Assembly: GCA_024138025.1 (NCBI GenBank)
Contig: JAMXBD010000055.1
Coordinates: 496,001-560,000 of the forward strand
Length of the DNA stretch: 64,000 nt
Direction of reading: 5' to 3'
From: Combretum micranthum
Lineage: Eukaryota > Streptophyta > Magnoliopsida > Myrtales > Combretaceae
Positions within the stretch are counted from its first letter, which is position 1; each line of letters begins with the position of its first letter. Positions 1 to 11,385 of the stretch are shown here, one piece after another. Made by a program: the position numbers and the translations under genes. The notes below the pieces were generated by a model, which worked only from the letters and a program-made list of their open reading frames with translations, had not been told where the DNA came from and did not search any database.

Positions 1-139
1 ATATCCGTAGCAAGCGCTGTCCATATCTTTTATTTTCTTTGCATTCTAAACGTAAAAACCCTAATAAAGATCATTTTTGTTGTATTTGTTATTTGATTGA
101 GAGATCCGTTGTGTCTAAGGTTGTAGGCACATCATCTTT
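1..139 (+). mobile_element. 3' end of an LTR (probable Ty1/copia type), partial
   Basis: The stretch ends a few bases before a perfect plant retrotransposon primer-binding site and has the AT-rich, gene-free look of an LTR. The LTR probably ends around 134 (CATCA). The homologous intron copy at 59.8-61.9 kb begins only after about base 157, so this is a separate insertion fragment. The LTR start lies outside the window, so the family is inferred only from the primer-binding-site context. Confidence 0.45.
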
Positions 140-151
140 TGGTATCAGAGC
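140..151 (+). other. Retrotransposon primer-binding site (initiator tRNA-Met)
   Basis: TGGTATCAGAGC is the common plant LTR-retrotransposon primer-binding site, complementary to the 3' end of initiator methionine tRNA. No gag reading frame follows: unrelated duplicated intron sequence begins within about ten bases, so the element is truncated here. Confidence 0.7.
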
Positions 152-156
152 ACTCA

Positions 157-1260
157 GGCACTTCAAGTTTATCATCCAACAAACTAGGTCTGAGATAGAC
201 TACAATTGAGGATGACACAGATCGTGCAATATACGTGGACATCGTTGGAACAAAGGCTTTCATGTCCATTATGAAGATTGGTTTCCTGAGAAGAACATTA
301 AGCAAACAACAAAATTTGTCAGTAATTGAGCAAATATTACGAATAAAAGAAGTATGCACGAAAAAACAAACATACATAGAAATGGTCAAGCAATTTTTAT
401 GGCTTCAAAGTTAGCTGTAATATTATAATCTGAACAGTGCTGATATATTTACCCTTCGGCTTTACGAGGAAAAACATGAAAGGACATGAAAATTTTCTTT
501 TCAACAAAAGAAGGAACGAATACAAAAGATTTCCTCTCTTCCAGTTACTGTAGAAGAGTTGCTTGTAATGAAATTTGCTCTTATGTGGCACAAAAAGGGG
601 GGAGGGAGGGGGGCTGTGGTGGTGGTGGGGAAGGACGTAATAACAGTAATAATAATAAAAGAAGAGGAAGAATCAGCTAATGACTACGATTTGTAGGACT
701 CGGTCGTCCTGATTATGAACAACCACATAATGAGCTGAGATGCATGGTTATCTTGCTGAAAAACTTTATTATGTAGCACAAAGATGACAACCTTTCAAAG
801 ACTTTATTTAATCCCATCCCTTATCAGACCCTAGAGATGATATTAATTGAAGGATCAAATTAAGATTACGTAATGCTACTAATTGAAAGCCTTTGCCTCA
901 ACCCAATTTCTCCCATTGAACTGCATTTTTAAATTCTATATCGATTTGAACTTGCCAAAAACAAGCTTCAGAAAAGCATAACCTTTTAAAGTTTAAGAAT
1001 TATTAAATACTGACTGTAAAATACTTCAAGATTCAATTTGGACATATCTCTAACGATTAACCATTCAACATGTACCATATTCAACATCCACGTCATGCAC
1101 ATCGTTTCATATGGATAACTTGGTAACAAATTTCTCTCTATATGCATGTGCCCTTGTATGTTTTAAGAGATTCACAAGATAATAGGTAAGCTACACAGAG
1201 GCACCTTTTATCTACTTACGGACACAGCGCATCTCAAAAAAATTGATGACTCTAGTGATA
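157..1260 (-). repeat. Inverted copy of SANT-gene intron, block A
   Basis: Read on the minus strand, this block matches the first half of the large SANT-gene intron at about 59.84-61.93 kb. Shared stretches lie around 180-260 against 61.86-61.92 kb, 390-500 against 61.59-61.70 kb, 900-1000 against 60.10-60.19 kb, and 1090-1250 against 59.84-60.00 kb. The right-hand version is longer by internal insertions. The short reading frames in it are not conserved between copies and are treated as noise. The flanking SANT exons are absent. Confidence 0.7.
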
Positions 1261-1561
1261 GTTAATAAACCCAGTATTTAATGTGTCTTACAAGCCGTAC
1301 GATGCATTTTAGTACCTGCCAAATCTTCTAGAAAGCTATCTGATTCAACAGCACTCTAAATATGTCTTAATAAGAAAATTCAACATCATAAGTATATCTG
1401 AGCATACAGAATATAGTGTATTCTTGTTCATTAGCATCCACAAAGCATCATCAGCAATATCAAGATTAGGGTTTCGACGACGTCAATACTGCAAGTTGAT
1501 TGACAAAACAAAACAGAGGAGAGAAGAAATTACATGGATTGACAGAGCGTGGATTGGCATT

Positions 1562-2220
1562 CTAGTGAGAAGAAGAAGAAGAAGACGAAGAGGGAGAAGA
1601 AGGTTTGGGCCTGAAAACCAGAACCTTGATGTCCTCTTCTCTAAAGCCTTCATTAACACGCAACTGGTACTCCTTTGGGCTGTTGTCGTCTACGTCCTTC
1701 GCCTCGAATGTGATGTAATACGTAAATCCACCTCCATACTGGCCGTTAGCCTTGATAAGTTTCACAAATTCCAGTTGCGTACCCTTAAAAACCAAAAAAA
1801 AAAAAAAGGGAAGAAGAAAAATTTAATTCAACACATCTCGAAATAGCACTAGAGAGATTACGGATTCCAAAATCTGATCTGATGATAATTACATTATCTT
1901 CATTGTGCTTCCTGAGAGCAAATTTTGACAAGTAAGAGTTCCAATTTCATCTTCAGTAATCACCGATAACAGAAGCGGATGAATCATACCGATAACATTC
2001 ACCTCTTTGAATTTCTCAGGATCAATATCAAAACCCTGCACAGATTTTAATTTTAAATCATCAACATTGTTATTAACACTATTCACTCCATCGGAAAAAA
2101 AAAATTAATTAAATTAAAAATCTCAGTTGATATACGTACCTCGACCTCTCTGATGATGCCCTCGTATTCTCTGAATTCAGTGGGAGTAAACGCCCGGTAG
2201 TTGCTGTATGAAACTTCCAT
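1562..2220 (-). CDS. Cystatin-like (cystatin-related) protein, copy 1
   Basis: The gene has three exons on the minus strand: 2220-2140 (81 bases, starting at the ATG after a telomere-like leader), 2035-1893 (143 bases) and about 1783-1562. Donors GTACGT and GTAATT and acceptors TGCAG and TTAAG are visible. The last exon carries the plant cystatin-related core with GFTYYITFEAKD followed by a YQLRV strand, so the fold is probably of the cystatin/monellin type. Secreted-cystatin hallmarks such as QxVxG are not evident, so protease inhibition is not shown. The product would be about 148 residues with a serine-rich tail encoded by TCT repeats. The join from exon 2 to exon 3 is one base out of frame at the AAG/GGT acceptor. 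A paralogue with the same 143-base middle exon lies at 9124-9931. The family call is fairly sure, the function is not. Confidence 0.7.
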
Positions 2221-2223
2221 TGC

Positions 2224-2253
2224 AACCCTAACCCTAACCCTAACCCTAACCCT
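2224..2253 (-). repeat. Telomere-like TTAGGG repeats in the leader of the cystatin-like gene
   Basis: About five tandem TTAGGG units (minus strand) end a few bases before the ATG. This is the six-base form, not the seven-base TTTAGGG of most plant telomeres. Telo-box-like AACCCTAA motifs are known in plant 5' leaders. The paralogue at 9.1 kb has shorter TTAGGG-like runs in the same place. Confidence 0.8.
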
Positions 2254-2328
2254 AGTGTCTCCTTTTCTCCAAGCGTGTATTTTTCTGATTTTAATCTGAC
2301 GTGAGTTGGACACTGTGCGTATGTATGG

Positions 2329-2346
2329 GTGTGTGTGTGTGTGTGT
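2329..2346. repeat. (GT)n microsatellite in the cystatin-like promoter
   Basis: Nine GT units lie about 110 bases upstream of the start codon of the minus-strand gene. A related GT-rich tract sits at a similar place (about 8975-8997) upstream of the paralogue, so the tract predates the duplication. Confidence 0.8.
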
Positions 2347-2399
2347 CGTCCGATATGTATCTTTGGCCCCAGCCCAATCATCTCAAAATTAGTTAATCG

Positions 2400-4140
2400 G
2401 TTTGTGTTTATCTCCCTTTTATGTTGTTCATGTATATTTTTTGTTGTTTTTCTTTAAATTGATAACATCATGTCTTTTAATCTTTTATCTGTTTATTACG
2501 TAAAAAAAAAAAAAAAAACAACGTAAATTATAATTACAACATGCATACTCATATTGCATACATAAAAGTTATAAACACGAAGACATGAAGCAATTTATAA
2601 AAAAAAATAAGAAAAAAACATGAAATAAACGATTGCAGTAGCTTGTGATATTTTGATTTAATAAAAGAAACTAGAATTAACCACATTGAACTCATTAATG
2701 GCATTTGCTGCGACTAAGAAGTAATTAATTTCCTAAATTCTCGGTCAGTACTCATAATTAATGCTTCAAGATGCTTGCTAATTCTGATTTAAGAGGTGAT
2801 GCGCTAACAATTCTTCTTGAAAATCTGACTATTTATTAAATTAAATTTGTGTACAAACATAATGTATGTAAAATGTATATTAATCCAATTGATTTTTTTA
2901 TGCTTGATGTATGGTATCTGTCAGGTAATGTGAAAATAAAAGTCATGAAAAGGAAATAAAATAAAAAAGGCTTGAATTTAAAAAAAAAAAAAGAATTAAA
3001 GGAATTACTGGAGGATTTTTATCAATTTTTAAAAATTTTATATATTATTTTATCCGGTGGAATTGTTCCATTGAGCCATCCAAAGCCCAAAACCTATTCT
3101 AAAACCTTTTGATCCCTAAAAGAATACTCAAGTCAGTTCCAGAAATCTATAGAGGTTTTAGTGGAGTCAATCCTGCCTTAGTTACATTCCTACGTACGGA
3201 TGTCAAACCATAAAAAAAAACTATGATCCTATAAATCAATATATGTAAATTTATGATTGTTAATAACAAAAAATAAATTATCCCAAAATTATAAATAATG
3301 GAGCGCATTGCCTTTTATATATTTCCGTTATTTTTCCGAACCCATCAAAGCCAAGGAATGATGCCATCAATTGGGCATCAGGACAAACATTAAAAGTAAA
3401 TCGTTTTTCTTAAAAGGAGTAGGAACTTCTTTTTGGTGGGAAATTATTTTCCCTTGCATGGAAAGAAGAAATATTTTATACTTAAAAGGTCATTTTTAAC
3501 ATAACAAACAAGGAAAAATGAAAAAATTTTCTAAAAGATATTTGTCTTGAAACATGGGATCCATTTGGTCCATTTTATTCTAATTGTTGTGACATTTTAT
3601 TTTCATCTTCAAACAGACTGTTTATCAAGTAAGAGACGCTGATGAAAAACAAACATTTTTACCCATAAACAAATCAAATACTAAATAAAATATAGATACA
3701 AATAAAATACACCTATAAATCAAACAATCCAAGCAGAGCTAGGTTGGAGGATTATTACAAAGTAATCATATACGTTGTCAATCATTGAAAATGACAAATA
3801 TGATTACCTTATATGGATGAAAATTATTTTACACATTTTCTATCAATGTTCTTGTCTCCAAATCGAAATTGAAGATTCACATGGAATGAGGAGTAGATCA
3901 ATGCGTTTTCTTAATACATAAATAAAATAGTTAAAATGGTACATAAGAACCCCATGAGGTGATAGAGGAACTAAATTGAACTAGTCAATCACAATCAAAG
4001 AGGGGCAGATGCGAGGTTTGAACCAGTCTTAGAACTGAATAAATGCAACCGAATTGATATTGGACTGATCTGTTCTTACCAACCACCAATAACATCAGCC
4101 ATCAGGTATAGATTACCACGAACCACCAACAAAAGCCACT
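2400..4140. other. Intergenic AT-rich stretch, no gene seen
   Basis: Poly-A and poly-T runs, frequent stops in all frames and no conserved protein motif. I recognise no RNA gene or transposon end here. Confidence 0.5.
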
Positions 4141-4149
4141 AATTAACAT

Positions 4150-4790
4150 AATTTCTTGAGATGCTCAAGGAAATATTGATAATTTCCCATGAAATTCAGC
4201 AAATTTAGTAAATGACCCCAGGGAAAACCAGTTGTCTAGCCCGGTAGCTAATCACCAAAAGACCAACATGCCATAGTGATGACTAATGACTGTTTGAATT
4301 AGAGACTAGACAACTGGCATCAAAGTAAAAGCAGAATGCTGAGTAATTCAATAATTTGCCGAGTTAACAAATGAAGATCTTCTCTTCCCAGAGGTTCTAT
4401 GTCCAAGTCATCCCTTCTTACAAGTTTACGCGCAGCTAACACCAAAATTTTTTTATGCCCTACAAGGTTTTGGCTAAATTCTAGGATAATACCACGCAAA
4501 AATTAATAGTGAAGCACTTCTTTAAAGAGATACTGAATGCTTTAGGAACTTTATTCAGTTTCCCACAATCATCACCCAGTTCACCAATGACGTGATAAAT
4601 AATTTTTGTTTGAAATGTGATGAAAGGCAGCATAAACAGATTGTCCATAAAAATGTCTTTTTGTTTTTTTTAAATTTTTGGCGATTAATATTCTTGACAG
4701 TAGTTACACAGGCTTTAGCATAAATACCAAAGATGAGAGTGATAGGCTTTAGCATAGGTAATCATAATTAATAATGGTATTTATATATAA
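4150..4790 (-). repeat. Inverted copy of SANT-gene intron, block B
   Basis: On the minus strand this matches the last 0.6 kb of the SANT-gene intron (about 63.28-63.89 kb), including the stretch around GATGCCAGTTGTCTAG just before the exon. Similarity stops close to the position of the intron acceptor at 63.9 kb. The exon coding VPGKSAQECFDKI is not present on this side. Blocks A and B are in swapped order compared with the right-hand intron. Confidence 0.7.
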
Positions 4791-4799
4791 AACCATAAA

Positions 4800-5980
4800 G
4801 ATTTGCCAAACGATGATCAAATATGAAATTTACATATGCATCACTGTTTAGATTTACATAATACATAAGCAAGTGCTGTATGAGCACAAATTTATATTTA
4901 AATCTTTACACATTATTTTCCTTGTGTCATAACCTTTTTTCTTTCTTTCTTTTTTTTTTTTTTTTTCACATGCAACAATACCAATTTCTAATTATAATGG
5001 AAAATATTTACAACATAACATAAGAGGCCTTGCCTTTTCCCTTTAGTTTTCTCATGTCCGTTCGCCCCATTCGCACAATAAACCTCACTTTTTCCTTCGT
5101 GGGACGGCGTGAGGAGAGGGGAACCCTCAATTTCAAAAACCTCTTTTAATATAGCATAGTTATGAAGACTTATTATACATAAAGAATAATCGATGTGGCT
5201 CGCTATTAGGAAAAATACCAAATATGCTATTTAAATAATGCACAAAAAATAATAACTCAAATAAATTGATTTAATTAATTAATTTTTAGAAGGCCTCTAT
5301 ATCGGATGTAACATCCGCTAATATATATGAAAATATATATGAGATATATCACAAGTTTAATTAATTAATATTTTTTTCTTGTTTCCTATGAATTTTTTAT
5401 TAACACATTTACATATTAAAATGAAGGATTTTATATTTACATCTGAAGTTATATTTGTGTATGTTTTCAAATGAATACCTTACTTAACCAAGTAACTAAA
5501 TTTTGATGACTTGTAAAAGATAATGTTGATGCAAAATTAATATTAGTTTGATGCTCAACGAATTAAAGATTGAATGCGATTAAACTCAAATTTACTTCGC
5601 TTCATAAAAGAAGAACAGAAGCTATATTATTGTATTAACGCACAAAAATAAAATTTTGGTTTTGCTTGAATTGTAGCCTCTAATGGTACAAACCCTGGCA
5701 CAGTAAAAGCATAGTATATTTTCATCCTAAAAATGCAAACTGCATATTCACACTTGTTTGATATGAGGCAATGTGCGAAATCAGGAGAACTTTGAGATAA
5801 ATCCACCAACCACTATTGCGTCAGGTAAGAATGGAAAGTGTATTAACTAACTAAAACAATTTCCATTAAACTTATAAGCTATCTGTACTATACTTCATTT
5901 ATACTATACATTATATAAAAGATCTCCAACCTATACAATGTCTATATGTATACACCAATAAAATAAATAAAGTGTATCTT
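4800..5980. other. Intergenic stretch, no gene seen
   Basis: AT-rich with poly-T at about 4950-4966. The short frames here have no recognisable domain. Confidence 0.4.
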
Positions 5981-5984
5981 CACA

Positions 5985-6501
5985 TCCCCTACACCCCTCA
6001 AGTTGGAACTTCTCACAAGCCCTACTTAACATGTTACGTTAGTATGTTTTATTCACAAACAAAATCCACATCAATGTCTATGTGCTTTGTTCAACCATGC
6101 ATACATGGATTATGTGCAATCGACAATGTGGACTTGCTATTGCAAAACAATCGCATCAACAAATATACTAGAGTACATAAGTCATGCAAAATATAAGAGA
6201 CCCACAACAAGTCTTTAGTGGCAACAAGCGTATTGTACTCAGTTTTGGTGGGTTGCTTGTTGGTTTTCCATGAAACCAAAGCACTCCTTAAGAAAACACA
6301 GAAACCAGACACTGATTTGTTATCATAACTACAAAAACCCCAATCAGTATAAAAAATTAAAAAAAAACCACAATGTTGAAGCTTGTTGTTAGAAGGATAA
6401 AACAAGTCTAAACTAGGAGATCCTTTCAATATCAAAGCGAGTGACCATTTTATTACTTTCGGCCAAGTAGTTTTTAAATTCAATTTTAGATGATTATACA
6501 A
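5985..6501 (-). pseudogene. Ty1/copia RNase H remnant
   Basis: The minus-strand translation follows the end of a copia polyprotein. An LKGSPSLDLFYPS-like stretch comes first, then YTDWGFCSYDNKSVSGFC, then SWKTNKQPT, then a TEYNTLVATKDLLW segment, and finally TKHIDIDVDFV after an in-frame stop near 6090. In intact elements these correspond to the DWAGC...S.SGYC...SWKSKKQ...AEYRA...TKHIEIDCHF order of the RNase H domain. The frame is broken by the stop, and the residues around YTD look misaligned. No LTR could be tied to it. Confidence 0.8.
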
Positions 6502-6509
6502 GATTCACA

Positions 6510-7990
6510 CACTCACAATAGGCACAAATAATGCTATAATTTAATAAGCAATGTTGTTTCCACTTGATTATGATATTTTCCCCAAGCAAAGCAACTAAGT
6601 TGGAAATTTAGATTGACACTAGATATTAGTCATAAGCTCATGGAAGAATTAGTAACAAAATATATTAAAAATTACTCTATATCTATATAATTAAACAAAA
6701 CAATACAATAAGTTGTTTATATATATATATATATATATTAATATTAGTTTTAAAATAAAGGACAGGGAGGAGAAAGAAATAGTAGAAAAATATATCAATT
6801 TCCTAATTTCCTTATTTGGTTAAGGAGTAATCGAAAGAGGGAAGAAAAAGTGGGGAAGATAATTTATTAGTTTTACCAACTTTATATTCTCTTAGAATGA
6901 GGACAAATGAGAACGAAGAGAGGGCATAGGCCTATATTTATTAATATGCCCGCTTTAATATATTAGATTTTCTAAAACTTAGTTTCTATTCTTTTTTTTT
7001 TCTTTTCATTAAAAATGTTTATTTACTGTTCAGCAAGTACATTTTATGTTTTAAAAATTTATTTTATTTTTTTCTATGGAATTTTATGTTAAAAAGTTGC
7101 TAGCTAAATAATACTAATAACTAATCACTTTGTTTATGATGAGGGCTAATTTGATTATGTTAAAATATTTGGATTTGTCTCTTGAGCTAAGTGAGGCTAG
7201 AGAGTCTCATTCATGTTTGGGATAACTTATGAAAAACCTGGCATGGTGGACTTGAAGTAAGCATCATTAGACTGACTTGTCTACTCTCAACCTTTCTCAA
7301 AGAAGCTAATGCATTGAAAAGAGGCTCTTCATAGACTTAAACTCAAAATGAGCCAATAAAAAGATCCATTAGCAGAATGACTCATCTTGACCGTTGACAT
7401 TTTGCACGATCTAACAGATGCCGTCAACAACTAAGCTCTATAAACATTTAAGATTTTTTTTCCAGACATTTAGAGAAACGTTGCCATATTGTCGGATTGT
7501 AATCTTGGAGATCAAACAGGTTTAGACGAAGAATGCATTATCTCTCTTTGAAATTTGTGGGGTTAATGCTACATAACTCTTCCAGTTATCACTCGTGCAT
7601 TTGAGTTATCCGAGACTACTTACTCCTCTTCTCTATCATCTCTCCATAAGCCATCCTGACGTGTTATTGCTAAGTCACTCCTCCAAAGTCATGTGTAGCA
7701 CGAGTCAAATACTACACACACATGATCATTCCAAATGGATCCATCCCACTACAGTTTATATATTAAATAAATAAAATATATGGTTTATTATAACAATCTA
7801 TTATCTATTATATCTATTGTAATATAAAATTTTGAGAACATTTTTTTATTTATACCTTTTTTCTATTTATTTATTATTATTTTACCTTTTCAATATATTT
7901 ATTTGTATTGTTACAATTTTTTTATAAAAAGGAAAATGGTAGCTTTTTACAATATGTAGGAATATAAATTTATAAAAAAATAAAGGCTTT
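6510..7990. other. Intergenic stretch, no gene seen
   Basis: Contains an AT microsatellite at about 6719-6741 and AT-rich sequence with no recognisable coding motif. Confidence 0.4.
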
Positions 7991-8002
7991 TCATAAAATC
8001 AA

Positions 8003-8335
8003 GAGATAATATCATGAATGGCATTTGAACTTTGATAAAATATGCAATTGGGTAACTATATTTAAAATTGATTAATTTAATACAACTTTGAAATTAATTA
8101 ATTTAAACCTAAACTTGGAAATTAATTAATTTAATGCTTGAAAAATTATGAATTGATCAATTTAGTACATAAAAGAATTTGACGGAGGTACTATTGGTGT
8201 ATACGAAAAATTATTTTAGGTAATAAATTAATTTGTTTTAAAGTTTAGATACTAAATTGATCAATTTTAATATTTAGATATATAATTGCATATTTTTTCA
8301 AAGTTCAGATATCATTGTTGATGTTAACCCTAAAA
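8003..8335. mobile_element. Small terminal-inverted-repeat element (MITE-like)
   Basis: The left end reads GGCATTTGAACTTTGATAAA and ATATGCAATT. The reverse complement of the right end reads GATATCTGAACTTTGAAAAA and ATATGCAATT. These make imperfect inverted repeats of about 35 bases. The interior repeats AATTGATCAATTT and AATTAATTAATTT motifs. About 330 bases and non-coding. The superfamily is not settled because I could not fix a clean target duplication. Confidence 0.55.
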
Positions 8336-8904
8336 TCTAACTAAGATATGAAAAATTAATACAAAATAATTACGCACAAGACCCAAACATATATATATAT
8401 ATATTATATGGATCTAGAAGGCTATTATTCGAAGTAGTTAAGACAAGGAGAACAATAGTTTTTTTTTTTTTTTTTTAATCAAACCATCCCTCTTTGATTT
8501 AATAAACAGATAAAAGAATAAAACACACGTTCTTATTAATTTACTAGCAGATGCGTACCCATAAACACGGGTGCTATGTAAGAAAATTAACATTAAAATA
8601 ATTGTAACATTATAGTCAATTTTATCAAGATGGAGTAAATACAACAAAAAAGAAATAGGAAAAAATATTTTCCTAAAGCACAATCTATGTCTATAGTAGT
8701 GGGTGAATAACCGTCTCTTATAAATAACCGGCTAAATGTTATATAGGAAAACTTCGAGTTAGGATCAATTTTGTCAAATTAAAATGTAAAAGTAATATTG
8801 ACATTAAAAACATTAAAACCTTTTCTTTTCCTTTATTAAAGATTATTATAAAAGAAAAACCGATAAAATATGTAAACATAATGCCCAATTCATCAATTTT
8901 ATTA

Positions 8905-9123
8905 CGTGGTTGATTGGGTTGGGGCCCAGAGGTCTATACCCAATGTAATACCAAAGTCCCCACACACACTCAATATATGTGTGTGTATGTGTGTGTTTTG
9001 TCTTGTTTTGCGTCGTTACGATCAAGTTGAAAAAGGGAAACAGAAATACAGTTGTTGGAGGGGAAGGCGGGTGAAAAACAAGTTAGGGTTTCAAGGTGAG
9101 AAAATTAGGGTTAGGGGTTGATA
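8905..9123 (+). promoter_or_regulatory. Promoter and leader of cystatin-like copy 2, shared with copy 1
   Basis: GATTGGGTTGGGGCCC (near 8911) matches GATTGGGCTGGGGCC upstream of copy 1. Both are followed by CA/GT microsatellites and by TTAGGG-like leader motifs before the ATG. The duplication therefore covered the promoter. Confidence 0.55.
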
Positions 9124-9931
9124 ATGGCCCGTGGATACATTTCGGATTTCTATATGGGCGATTCTGACTCAGACGATGAGTTTGGACGGACCATGACTCC
9201 CAGTGAAATCAAAGAATACTGTGAGATGACGTAATATTAAAATTAAAATTCTAAAGCAAAATTTATATTAACACTAAAGACACCAAATGTTCTCATTTGG
9301 CTTTAATAATGTAGGCAATATCAAGTATGTCACTAGAAATTTTTTATATAGAGTGAATAGTTTAATAATGGATGATACAAAATTGTGCAGAGTTAGATGA
9401 TATCGATCCTGTGAAATTCAGAGACATGTTTGGCTTTGGTTTGACTCATGGCATAAAGCATATTAGTGGAGATCATGAGAAAACTCTTACCAGCTATCGC
9501 CGTGTTATGCTCTCAAGCAGCACAATGAGGAAAAGGTAATTGTCGCAACATTCAGATTTTGGACCTACAATAATCTCTAATATATTCAGTTTTTTTTTTT
9601 GGGATGCAGTGAATTAAGCTATTCGTAATATTAATTACTTAATTTATTTTTCGTTTTGTGGGATATGGAACTAGAATTAGTGAGAATTATCGAGGCCAAT
9701 CAGCAGGATGCAGGTAGTGGGTTTAGGTATTACATCACTTTGAAGGCCAAGGATAGGAAGGAGGACAACCCAACGGTGTACCAGATATGTGTTTGGGAGG
9801 ACATTAAAGAAATTGATGTGGAGGAATTCAGGCTTAAACCATCTTCTCCAACTTCTCTTCTTCTTCTTCTTCTTCTTCTTAGAATGGAAATCTATGTGAT
9901 TCGTTCTCTTCCCTGCTCTCTGCTTTGTTAA
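9124..9931 (+). CDS. Cystatin-like (cystatin-related) protein, copy 2, probably damaged
   Basis: Three exons match copy 1: 9124-9230, 9393-9535 (143 bases, as in copy 1) and about 9661-9931. Exon 1 has an acidic DSDSDDE run and MTPSEIKEY. Exon 2 has DDIDPVKFRDMFGFGLTHG. Exon 3 has the cystatin-related core FRYYITLKAKD then YQICVW. Three things look wrong. The exon 1 donor is one base short (GAC followed by GTAAT, where phase 0 needs one more base). The expected exon 3 acceptor at 9659-9660 is TG rather than AG. In the TCT tract near 9853-9881 the frame gives a leucine run, while another frame gives a serine run ending at TAG like copy 1. It is a paralogue of 1562-2220. Whether it makes protein is doubtful. 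Confidence 0.6.
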
Positions 9932-11385
9932 TCATTGTGTATCGATTTTTTTTTAACTATCTAGATATAGAAAAATTATTTATCTGCTTTGTTCTGTTAC
10001 TAATGCTTTGTCTCATGGCTACCTGACATACATATGAATATTACCTAGTATTAATTGGAATAAGGCCTGCCTCGGTTCATGCTCAATGCTGTTGGAGTTG
10101 AATTTATAATTGACATGAATATTTGATGCTATGTAGGGAGTGCACAGGATTTTATTCAAAATCTATTTGATTTATGCATATCTTCTTTTATCCTCTACTT
10201 TACATCTACGAAGATTGGTACTTGTTTAGAATACTCGAGATTAGACAGATTTCTGGAGACATCAGTTGATTAAGGGTTGTAGTCCTTTTCATTTATAGCA
10301 AGCCATGCTGTCTTGATGATTCCCTATGGTGGGACTTGAGGAACGGATCTCTTTTGAGATCAAGTATTCAAACCATTCGTCTTAACTTTTTATTCTCCAA
10401 ACACTAGAAAGTATGGTATATGATCTATTTCATGGAACATCTTTGACTGCTCTTTTATCTGAATAGAGATCGCTCTTAATTTGTTTTGGTTACGGTTGAC
10501 CCAATAAACCTTTTATTTCATTTCCATCTTACCGTCATAGATATTCTATAATGCCTTAATGAATAGGCTCTCATCGAATGTCATGCTATGTTGATACGTT
10601 TCGAAACACAACAAGAAAACAGAGGTTATTATATTAAGTATAAATCTGGACCATAAACTTTGGTTCGCTTACTTTGACTCTTTTCGGCATTTTTAATTTG
10701 AGACCTCCATTTAGGTTCATTTTGCAAAATTATCCAACAATGCTTGATCGTACGTTGTTTTTTTCGTTCCATTTAAATAAATCATGAGCATCTTTTATAT
10801 AGTCATTCCCATTCTTTCCACTTTCAGCCCATCGTTTTATTTGATCATAACAAGTCCCAAATTTCATTACATCCTTGGAGATTTTCATCCACCTTGATTT
10901 GCATTGTTGCTATGTTCGTTTCCATGGATTTTTTCCACCCTCATAGGCTTGGCCTTCCTCGAAGCTCTTGTGGACTCGTTGCCAAAAACCCTACATAGAC
11001 TGACTATTTCCAATAATTAGATCCTTGCTTATCTTTAACCATGCATAAATAAGGAGTTTGCCATCAATATGCTCTCACTTTTTCCTACATCTATCATCCT
11101 CTTCGTTTTCATTGTCCTCCTCATTTTCTAGATTTTTTTATGTAGAGAATTATGGATACTGTGAAGATGTCTGTTTGTGGTGTTTGATAAGTTGTAGGTT
11201 GGGAAAGATGCACTCCAGTGTGATTAAATTATTGTATGTTTTCAGGACAAAAAGTGAGGAGGACATTGAAAATATGTAGGCATCATAGTTCTTGGGTTTT
11301 GAATGAAACTAAATGATGGATTAAAATTTTATGAGCCTTGACCATAGAAAAATACACCATATGAAAAAAAAAAAAAAAGAAGAAG
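9932..11385. other. Intergenic stretch, no gene seen
   Basis: No domain recognised in any frame. It may hold decayed coding or retroelement sequence, but nothing I can name. Confidence 0.35.

Noticed and set aside
1424..1846. 140-codon plus-strand open frame rich in arginine
   Set aside because: It is antisense to exon 3 of the cystatin-like gene. The arginine run is the complement of the TCT tail tract.
2083..2381. Minus-strand frames with Val-Arg and Leu-Gly repeats
   Set aside because: These are translations of the TTAGGG array and the GT microsatellite in the leader.
6719..6741. AT run as a matrix-attachment or origin element
   Set aside because: It is a plain AT microsatellite like several others here, with no supporting feature.
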